From assembly GCA_001896555.1 (NCBI GenBank), contig MPOS01000012.1:1-64000 (forward strand): a DNA stretch of 64,000 bases. Direction: 5' to 3'. The translations under genes and the position numbers were made by a program. This document shows, piece after piece, positions 55,887 through 64,000 of this stretch. This DNA comes from Candidatus Phosphitivorax anaerolimi (GTDB lineage Bacteria > Desulfobacterota > Desulfomonilia > UBA1062). Under the pieces are notes generated by a model that saw nothing but the letters and a program-made list of their open reading frames with translations, made no database searches and was not told where the DNA came from. Position 1 is the first letter of the stretch. Each line of letters begins with the position of its first letter.

Positions 55887-57009
55887 CTACCCATATTTTC
55901 TGACTGCTTCCGAGTTGCGATGGATCATATCCACTACCCGGTCAAGGATCTCTCTCCTGCCGTGGAGACGAGTGAAATCTTCAGCAAGTGCCCTAGCCTC
56001 GTTGGGGATGGAGATAGAGTATTCTTTCAACAACTCGATCACCAATTTTTCTTTGACATTGATTTCCTGAGCAAACCGTTCCCAATGCCGCAAGTGAACG
56101 TATTCATGGCGAATCTCTCCGCCTATTCTCATAGACATCTTTTTTGAAAGCTCAGGATACACCTGTGTGCATATCAGATCGTAGAACGGCGCCAACACGG
56201 GCTTGCCATCGAGGAAGAGTATCGCAAGGTTTTTTGCATGCGCATCATTGTTTCCAATAATGAAATTATATACAACCCACTTGAGCAAATGCAGCCGGTC
56301 AACAAGGGGTTGTGTACTGACCCTTGACAAGAGGGCGAAGCACTCTTTGAGACCCGGACCTCCCTCGTTTTCCATGCAGAATGGATACCTCAGGGATACG
56401 GGAAGAAGGGGTGAAAATTCTTTTTGCCAGCATCATGCAGAAGGCTTCGTTATGCACCGTATCATAAAATCCCCTGATCTGGGGCTTCAATATGTGCGAG
56501 CTCGGAGCATTCTCGGTTGGAAGATGCAGCTTGCCAGCGGATAGGTATATCGGGAGCTTGTCTTGCACTCCTGCCAGTGAAAGCCTGAGATCTTTTCTGC
56601 TTGCTAGCAGCGGTTTCTTTGCCCTGCCCTCGAGCAAATCTTCAAGATCGTCCCAGGATATCTCCTGGTATCCGCCGGAATCGAGAGGGGTGCGTCCTTC
56701 GGGAAGGATGGAGACGGCACCAGCACACTCTCCGCCGATCTCTCTCAACAAAGCGAAGTCGTTATTTTTTGACACATGAACCACTTTTGCAATGAGTTCC
56801 CTGATATCCCCCTCGGGGAGGAGATTCGAAAAGAAGGGCCGTGCTTCATCATTCTCATAGGGAGCTTCCCGCAAGGGGAGCCTCAATGACAAGGGGTGGG
56901 CATATTCGGAATCGATATAGGCCTTGTCATACTGGAAGACAAGATTCTGCCTATCGTCGAGCCAGACCTGATCGACCAGACGGGTATCCCTGAATACGCC
57001 GAGCTTCAT
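55887..57009 (-). pseudogene. hipA: hipA toxin kinase, frameshifted with internal deletion
   Basis: Two frames together make most of a HipA protein. The first (57009 down to about 56350) has GECAGAVSILPEG, LSLAGVQDKLPIYLS and HILKPQIRGFYDTVHNEAFC up to IPEVSILHG. The second (from ~56375) resumes with ENEGGPGLKECFALLSRV and has the catalytic IGNNDAHAKNLAI and FYDLICTQVYP. Between them about 40 residues of the family, including the ERYDR and HQEDFCQA segments, are absent. So there is a deletion with a frame change near 56360, and the kinase should be dead. It follows the hipB remnant by six bases. Confidence 0.85.
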
Positions 57010-57015
57010 TCAGTC

Positions 57016-57257
57016 TTACCCTCTTGCCTTGATCACACATTGGAGGCCGAAGGCTTCAAGAACTTTCATCACCTTTGCTATCTCCAGTGTCGGCTTTCCG
57101 TTCTCCAATTCGGAGAAGAACCTGACCCCCACATTACACATGCCCGCCGCCTGTTTCTGGGTAATGCCGCTCTCCTTGCGCATGGCTCTGATCAGCCTGC
57201 CGATATCCTTTTGCGCGTGACAGTCATTTCATTGAAGGGCAGTTTTGTTTTGTCCAT
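57016..57257 (-). pseudogene. hipB: hipB antitoxin, frameshifted
   Basis: On the minus strand the ATG at 57257 gives LPFNEMTVTRK and then meets a stop. In another frame the expected continuation DIGRLIRAMRKESGITQKQA, then NVGVRFFSELENGKPTLEIA and a stop at 57016-57018, follows directly. The two parts join at an A-rich run near 57210 through a one-base change. This is the Xre-type HipB antitoxin, upstream of hipA as usual. Confidence 0.75.
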
Positions 57258-57502
57258 CACGCTCACCTCATGTTTTCCCGATCGGGAATATCATCAAACA
57301 AAAGAAACCAGCTCCAGCAGGAAAGGGTATAATCATTCTTCCGGCGGTATCACCGCCAGCCAACATCAGGGCATCAACGAATGAAGAATGGGGAGAACCG
57401 CTTTCTGCTGTCCGGGTGCGAGCGATTGTCAGGCCGCTGCATCGCTCAACGTATGGAGCCGATCGCGGAATTTGCCTTTAACGCCTGAGCGTGCGCCCAG
57501 GG

Positions 57503-57955
57503 CTACCGCAACCCCAGCTTTTCCCTCACGTACTCTCCGATCAGGATCGAGGCGGGGTAGAGCACCTCTTCCTCGGTCTTAGCATGGAGCATGAGGGCCT
57601 CGGCGAACTCTGCATATTCCATCTTGCCTGCCTTCTTCGCCGCTTCGGACAGCCTCTCGAGCGCCGCAACAATCGACTTGTGCTCTGCAAGCATCTGGCT
57701 GAGTTCCGCCTTGAGCCGGTCAGTCAGCCCGAGCACGTCTTTCATATCAGGAGTCACCCTGCCGCCGGCCAGATCGCGCAGCAGCCCGAGCGGAGGCAGT
57801 GCATATTCCTCCTCCTTGATGAAGTGCGGGTGCAGCAGCCCGGCAACAGCCCTTGCAGCCTCACCGAGTTCGCCGTTCTCCTTCGTGGCTCTGCGCAAGC
57901 TCTCGTGAAGCTCTTCATGCTCGACCTTGAGCGGGTGGGGGATTTCAAATTTCAT
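57503..57955 (-). CDS. hemerythrin HHE domain protein
   Basis: The 150-residue, four-helix protein has iron-ligand residues in LKVEHEELHE, LHPHFIKEEEYALP, LAEHKSIVAAL and HAKTEEEVLYPA, matching the hemerythrin HHE pattern. These proteins bind a di-iron site and sense or detoxify oxygen or nitric oxide. AAGGAGG lies nine bases before the ATG. It is a single gene, which fits an anaerobe needing oxygen defence. Confidence 0.88.
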   Translation of the reverse strand: MKFEIPHPLKVEHEELHESLRRATKENGELGEAARAVAGLLHPHFIKEEEYALPPLGLLRDLAGGRVTPDMKDVLGLTDRLKAELSQMLAEHKSIVAALERLSEAAKKAGKMEYAEFAEALMLHAKTEEEVLYPASILIGEYVREKLGLR

Positions 57956-58130
57956 GCGATATTCCTCCTTGTGACATCTTCTTTATGATAATGGGCCAGA
58001 TTATAGTAATAGTGATGAAAACCAGGATTCCAACTGTTCCCTCACCCACAAACCCGATTCCTGACGCCAGGGTCAAGGGCGCAGCCCGTACGGCCGCCGG
58101 CTCCGGTCCGCAGCAGTGCAGCAGGGCCGG

Positions 58131-58622
58131 CTACAGCTCGCGGCACATCCAGACGCTCGGAATCTGCCTTGCAAAGCCTGCCTTTCGATAAGCCCGGCGA
58201 GCCGGCGCATGGCTCTCGTCGCCGCCGGTTGCGACGGTTGCCGCGCGCATGTCGCCGGCCTTCATCCGCGACAGCGCAAACTCGTACATGGCAGTGCCGA
58301 TCCCTTGGCCGGCATGGTCCGGATGGACCGCATTGAGCCCGATCTCGCCAACCAGTGTTTCCTGATTCAGCCGAAGCGCGACAAACCCTGCGACCTCACC
58401 GGCCACCTCGGCAACGAAAAGCTCCCAGGGAGACCCATGTGCCAGGAGAGAAGCCAGCAGTTCCGGCTGGGCCTCATCCTCGCGCGCCTGCACCAGCTCG
58501 TAGAGCGATTCGCCAAGCATTTTGCAGAACGAGGCAGAAACCGGCGTAAAGGCCGCTGCCCGGATTTTCTGGAGGACAGGCAGATCATGATTTCCTGCCC
58601 GGCGCATTTTTGGGATATTCAT
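58131..58622 (-). CDS. GNAT-family N-acetyltransferase
   Basis: The core GNAT region is visible: WELFVAEVAGEVAGFVALRL, EIGLNAVHPDHAGQGIGTAM (acetyl-CoA loop with the Q/RxxGxG/A pattern) and APARRAYRKAGFARQIPS. The substrate is not evident. The ATG at 58622, with GGAGG eight bases upstream, is preferred to 58637. Its start is only ~65 bases from the left end of the CRISPR array, but there is no reason to link it to CRISPR function. Confidence 0.85.
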   Translation of the reverse strand: MNIPKMRRAGNHDLPVLQKIRAAAFTPVSASFCKMLGESLYELVQAREDEAQPELLASLLAHGSPWELFVAEVAGEVAGFVALRLNQETLVGEIGLNAVHPDHAGQGIGTAMYEFALSRMKAGDMRAATVATGGDESHAPARRAYRKAGFARQIPSVWMCREL

Positions 58623-58686
58623 TCTGATCGCCTCCATCTATCCGCTCGACGTGCAGATCACCGGCGGATGAAAGCCATCCGGTGTA

Positions 58687-61600
58687 TCCTTTGGTTCGTC
58701 TTTTTTCAGGTCAGTTTCTTTATGCGATCTACTCCGCCGAACAGGTGATCAATCTGTATGGTCGCAATCCCTTCGTAAATCAGGTCAGTTTCTTTAAAAA
58801 TCGAACATCAGAACCTTTAACTGCATCTCTACCAGGTCGCAATCCCTTCGTAAATCAGGTCAGTTTCTTTCAGGCTATCAGCCGATATGAAAACGAGCAG
58901 GAAGACCGGGTCGCAATCCCTTCGTAAATCAGGTCAGTTTCTTTCTTATCAACCTGGAGGCCGGAGAACTCGCGGTCAAGAAGTCGAGTCGCAATCCCTT
59001 CGTAAATCAGGTCAGTTTCTTTTACAGAACACTGAGGGTTACACGCAGGAGCAGTTAGACGTCGCAATCCCTTCGTAAATCAGGTCAGTTTCTTTAAAAA
59101 ATGAAACTGAAAAGACACTGGAAACTTGAGGGGGGTCGCAATCCCTTCGTAAATCAGGTCAGTTTCTTTCGCATACCTCAGAAGCGCAAACCTCGAAGGC
59201 GCAAACCTCGTCGCAATCCCTTCGTAAATCAGGTCAGTTTCTTTTTATTGGGCAGCATTGAAAAGCGCCCGGATGGAGTAGTCGCAATCCCTTCGTAAAT
59301 CAGGTCAGTTTCTTTACCGCCTCATGATTAAAAACGAGAGCGGCAGGTTTGTCGCAATCCCTTCGTAAATCAGGTCAGTTTCTTTGGTGGGATAAGGGTT
59401 AGAAAACGAAAGGAGGGAATATGGTCGCAATCCCTTCGTAAATCAGGTCAGTTTCTTTAATCCTTAGCCCGAACGAGGCCCGGGAACTCATGGACATGAA
59501 TGTCGCAATCCCTTCGTAAATCAGGTCAGTTTCTTTTAGGCGGAGCCCCGTATTTGATGGGGCACCTGGAGCGGTCGCAATCCCTTCGTAAATCAGGTCA
59601 GTTTCTTTTGTCATGCCGTGCTCCAGAAAGCGGGTGATATTCTCAATGCGTCGCAATCCCTTCGTAAATCAGGTCAGTTTCTTTTGGCACTCCAGCGAGT
59701 TCGATGAAACAATCAAAATCGTCGCAATCCCTTCGTAAATCAGGTCAGTTTCTTTAGCCACACAAGCGAGCGAGCCGCACCACGGTATGGTCGTCGCAAT
59801 CCCTTCGTAAATCAGGTCAGTTTCTTTACTGGATCAGTGATGGGGAGCACATCGCTCTTGTTAGTCGCAATCCCTTCGTAAATCAGGTCAGTTTCTTTCT
59901 ATTTCGAGGTCGATGAAATGGACTGCCCGGATCGTCGCAATCCCTTCGTAAATCAGGTCAGTTTCTTTAGGTCGGCATCTATGACAACAGCGAATACACC
60001 GCCAGGTCGCAATCCCTTCGTAAATCAGGTCAGTTTCTTTATGTACCTGACCATAACCTATTACAATCTCAAAATCGTCGCAATCCCTTCGTAAATCAGG
60101 TCAGTTTCTTTTCACAATGATCTGCCGGGGGACGGGACATGGACATCCGTCGCAATCCCTTCGTAAATCAGGTCAGTTTCTTTCGCCGACCGGCCAGGTT
60201 TTTAACGGCCAGGGCGCAACTCGTCGCAATCCCTTCGTAAATCAGGTCAGTTTCTTTTTCCTGAATTAACCCAAAAACCGCACGATAACATTCGTCGCAA
60301 TCCCTTCGTAAATCAGGTCAGTTTCTTTGCAAACCTCGAAGGCGCAAACCTCGAAGGCGCATACGTCGCAATCCCTTCGTAAATCAGGTCAGTTTCTTTT
60401 GCGTTCTCGTCGATGCCGATTCCGATAACCTGATGAGTCGCAATCCCTTCGTAAATCAGGTCAGTTTCTTTAAGAGCTCACCGGCATCCGAGCCTGGATG
60501 CCGGGTGATGATTGTCGCAATCCCTTCGTAAATCAGGTCAGTTTCTTTTCAAGAAACAACTTTATATGGCCTGAAAAAGGTCGTCGCAATCCCTTCGTAA
60601 ATCAGGTCAGTTTCTTTCGTAAGTATGCGCTCAATGGCCTGTTCCTGATCGATGATGTCGCAATCCCTTCGTAAATCAGGTCAGTTTCTTTACGATCGAT
60701 GAGCTGCCAACGGCTGAGGATTTATGGGGTCGCAATCCCTTCGTAAATCAGGTCAGTTTCTTTATGACGCACACAGAGGCGGCATTGAGGATTGCCGGAT
60801 GTCGCAATCCCTTCGTAAATCAGGTCAGTTTCTTTTATCAATTACATCCTCGGCAATGGCCGGTTTGAGGCTGTGTCGCAATCCCTTCGTAAATCAGGTC
60901 AGTTTCTTTGTGTCTGGACTCTACAAGCCATTGTGGAGCCCAAGTCGCAATCCCTTCGTAAATCAGGTCAGTTTCTTTCCGTATATGCCTGAGTTTTACT
61001 GGCTCCCCTCATCGGGTCGCAATCCCTTCGTAAATCAGGTCAGTTTCTTTAGTTTTATGATCGCTGAATTGAAGGACTACGATACGTCGCAATCCCTTCG
61101 TAAATCAGGTCAGTTTCTTTCGCTGAGTACCTGGAATTCAAGGCGTGGGAAAAGAAGTTTGTCGCAATCCCTTCGTAAATCAGGTCAGTTTCTTTGGGGC
61201 AGATTATGAAGACAGAACAAAAGAGGAGGGAAAAATGTCGCAATCCCTTCGTAAATCAGGTCAGTTTCTTTGGGCCATGGACGAAAAACAGTTCGGGAAG
61301 CAGATCAGGGAGTCGCAATCCCTTCGTAAATCAGGTCAGTTTCTTTACTCTATTTACTCAAGCAAGGCGCACGAGCCGGATATAGAGTCGCAATCCCTTC
61401 GTAAATCAGGTCAGTTTCTTTCGAGGGCGGCAAAGAGGTGATCACGGACAGCGAGTATATGTCGCAATCCCTTCGTAAATCAGGTCAGTTTCTTTACCGG
61501 CACCGTGCAGCTCTACGGACCCGGCAAAGAGCGTGTCGCAATCCCTTCGTAAATCAGGTCAGTTTCTTTCCGAGATCGTAAGGGGAGGATCGGTATGACC

Positions 61601-64000
61601 CGCTACTCCCGTCGCAATCCCTTCGTAAATCAGGTCAGTTTCTTTACTGGATAAGATTAAGGCTCCGGATGTATCACACATGATGTCGCAATCCCTTCGT
61701 AAATCAGGTCAGTTTCTTTGAGGGTGTGTTGTCACAATTCCATGAGCCACGGCAGGTCGCAATCCCTTCGTAAATCAGGTCAGTTTCTTTCTTTCCCCTG
61801 TCTGAGCTATCGGGCAGGGCATAAGAGCGGTCGCAATCCCTTCGTAAATCAGGTCAGTTTCTTTATGTTGAGAATGTTTTTCAGGCCGTGACGGAAGCCA
61901 TAGGGTCGCAATCCCTTCGTAAATCAGGTCAGTTTCTTTTGGGCTTCGTGGTGGGTATTTCCCCTGTCTGAGCTATCGGTCGCAATCCCTTCGTAAATCA
62001 GGTCAGTTTCTTTTGAAAAGACAGATCTACAAGGACGAACATACAAGTGTTTCTGTCGCAATCCCTTCGTAAATCAGGTCAGTTTCTTTCCGAAATCACC
62101 ACCGACCATCCGGCATCCAGCTACGTCGCAATCCCTTCGTAAATCAGGTCAGTTTCTTTGTCGTGGATGAGAACGGGAAGCCGCTGGTGGTGTATCAGTC
62201 GCAATCCCTTCGTAAATCAGGTCAGTTTCTTTCGAAGCAACCCCTAAGCCCGATGGTGGTATAAAACCTGGTCGCAATCCCTTCGTAAATCAGGTCAGTT
62301 TCTTTACAACACAACAACCCTACAAGCGCTCAGGGCTGAACTGTCGCAATCCCTTCGTAAATCAGGTCAGTTTCTTTAAATTGATAGGGACAAAAAAATG
62401 TCCCATCTCGGTCCTTGGTCGCAATCCCTTCGTAAATCAGGTCAGTTTCTTTATTTTGTGCCGATGATGATCGAATTGATTTCGATGTGTCGCAATCCCT
62501 TCGTAAATCAGGTCAGTTTCTTTAGTACACAGGCAAAGCACAGAACAAGGTCACGGGGCAAGAGGTCGCAATCCCTTCGTAAATCAGGTCAGTTTCTTTC
62601 CTGGTTATCTCGACGGCGACACCTGGCTTTGCGTTCTCGTGTCGCAATCCCTTCGTAAATCAGGTCAGTTTCTTTTCAGAGCCGTGGCCTGGCCTGTCAG
62701 GACAAGGGCTCCGGCCGTCGCAATCCCTTCGTAAATCAGGTCAGTTTCTTTTGCAGGCCATGGATATCAACTATGAAGATAATGAGCTGTGTCGCAATCC
62801 CTTCGTAAATCAGGTCAGTTTCTTTGATGATTGCTTTGATGCAATACGGGCTATGCCGGATGTCGCAATCCCTTCGTAAATCAGGTCAGTTTCTTTTTGA
62901 CGTATCTGTCGGTGAACTGAGCGAGATCATAGGCGTCGCAATCCCTTCGTAAATCAGGTCAGTTTCTTTCGAACGATCCTTGGAGACTGTTCAAAGCTGC
63001 ATCGAGGTCGTCGCAATCCCTTCGTAAATCAGGTCAGTTTCTTTCTGTTTTTCGCACACGAAACTTGCAACGATCTGCCCGGGTCGCAATCCCTTCGTAA
63101 ATCAGGTCAGTTTCTTTGGAGGGTACTGCCCGGTATTCGCATTCTCTCGACGCGAGTCGCAATCCCTTCGTAAATCAGGTCAGTTTCTTTTCAATGATGC
63201 AACTGGGAAGGGTGGCAAATGGGTCAAGTCGCAATCCCTTCGTAAATCAGGTCAGTTTCTTTGCCTGGTGGGATGACCATGGAGACTACATCGTCGTGTC
63301 GCAATCCCTTCGTAAATCAGGTCAGTTTCTTTTGGGATAGCTGAACACAACAAGCGCACCTATGAGGCTGGTCGCAATCCCTTCGTAAATCAGGTCAGTT
63401 TCTTTACCCAAGAGTGGACAGAGATCCACTCGGTAGAGGATCTCCCAGGTCGCAATCCCTTCGTAAATCAGGTCAGTTTCTTTATTTGATACATCAATGG
63501 AAATACCGGAAAAAATGAGCATAGTCGCAATCCCTTCGTAAATCAGGTCAGTTTCTTTGAGGATCTCCCCGCTTTTAAGCGCGCGGTCCACGAAGACTAG
63601 TCGCAATCCCTTCGTAAATCAGGTCAGTTTCTTTAGAACAAGATTACCACAAACGAAAGGAGAGCAAAAGTCGCAATCCCTTCGTAAATCAGGTCAGTTT
63701 CTTTACAGTATTGGCGTTTAATGGATACCACTATCGCGTGTCGCAATCCCTTCGTAAATCAGGTCAGTTTCTTTCCACCTCTACACATGCGGATATCAAA
63801 CTGATCGGCGCAGTCGCAATCCCTTCGTAAATCAGGTCAGTTTCTTTTTGTCAATGGCAGGGTGTATATCGCCGACCCTGCCGAGTCGCAATCCCTTCGT
63901 AAATCAGGTCAGTTTCTTTGAGCACACAGACTGCAGGGGACAAGAGTAAACAGAAAGGTCGCAATCCCTTCGTAAATCAGGTCAGTTTCTTTTTTGCTAT
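58687..64000 (-). CRISPR. very large CRISPR array, truncated by the window edge
   Basis: I count 72 identical 35-bp repeats, from 58761-58795 to 63958-63992. On the plus strand each begins GTCGCAATCCCTTCG and ends CAGGTCAGTTTCTTT. Spacers are 34-43 bases. To the left, 58687-58721 is a degenerate copy that keeps only the last 16 bases, followed by one more spacer. A decayed terminal repeat normally marks the leader-distal end, and in minus orientation it is the 3' half that has decayed. The minus-strand repeat ends GGGATTGCGAC, giving an 8-base ATTGCGAC handle like the ATTGAAAC handles of type I and III systems. I therefore infer transcription right to left from a leader beyond 64000. No cas gene is in the window. 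Protein-like frames across the array are artefacts of the repeat. Confidence 0.98.

Noticed and set aside
58687-63606. Long open frames through the CRISPR array with repeated RNPFVNQVSFF, SQSLRKSGQFL or KETDLIYEGIAT peptides
   Set aside because: These are translations of the repeat itself, which has no stop in several frames. They are not genes.
59386-63669. Shared AACGAAAGGAG between spacers 59386-59423 and 63635-63669 as a common target
   Set aside because: The shared part is a ribosome-binding-site-like stretch in non-overlapping positions, so chance or common function explains it.
1-64000. tRNA, rRNA or an origin of replication in the window
   Set aside because: No such structure was recognised by reading both strands; a tRNA scan would be needed to exclude small ones.

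Overview
The window looks like a chromosome segment of an anaerobic, GC-rich Gram-negative bacterium, most likely of the Desulfobacterota (Deltaproteobacteria) type. This is inferred from a Tat-exported molybdoenzyme operon with an 11-haem cytochrome c, System II (CcsA/ResB) cytochrome maturation, formate-tetrahydrofolate ligase, many two-component, PAS and HD-GYP proteins, and a sigma-54 regulator pair. No rRNA, tRNA or complete insertion sequence was recognised.

Layout. 1-3.2 kb: the tail of an ISL3-type transposase, then a DUF2868/DUF3482 membrane protein and GTPase pair. 3.2-7.7 kb: a hypothetical gene, a DUF2062 protein, a lone GspG-like pseudopilin, an HD-GYP signalling protein and a lipoprotein. 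7.7-17.5 kb (minus strand): treX-treY-treZ, which make trehalose from glycogen, followed by a phospholipase D/VTT fusion and an EEP-family hydrolase. 18-25 kb: a NarL-type regulator, a degenerate ACT-ACT-SerB-like protein, fhs, and a sensor kinase/NtrC-type pair. 25.3-34 kb: a sigma-54 promoter driving a molybdopterin oxidoreductase, an FeS subunit, a TorD chaperone and a multihaem cytochrome c/cytochrome b fusion, with ccsA-resB convergent behind them. 34.6-39.4 kb: a YcgN-like protein and pstSCAB-phoU. 39.6-45.7 kb: an M23 peptidase, a small membrane protein and a four-gene operon kamA, ATP-grasp, ATP-grasp, GNAT. 46.2-58.6 kb: mixed genes, including a cysteine-desulfurase homologue that lacks its catalytic cysteine and is fused to DUF3343, a REP-like palindrome, RNase D, a PAS protein, a K+/H+ antiporter, a decayed hipBA module, a hemerythrin and a GNAT.

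58.7-64.0 kb is a very large CRISPR array that runs off the window: 72 identical 35-bp repeats by my count, plus one degenerate terminal repeat at the left. The decayed left repeat and the repeat's end sequence suggest transcription on the minus strand from a leader beyond position 64000. Almost every spacer reads as sense protein-coding sequence on the plus strand, so crRNAs would be antisense to target mRNAs. This suggests a type III, possibly RNA-derived, system. Several spacer pairs overlap, and recognisable targets include a pentapeptide-repeat gene, a phage portal and a polyvalent-protein domain. No cas genes lie in the window.

The best candidates for undescribed biology are the strand-biased CRISPR array, the kamA/two ATP-grasp/GNAT operon (predicted acylated beta-lysine conjugate), and the sigma-54-controlled molybdoenzyme of unknown substrate.
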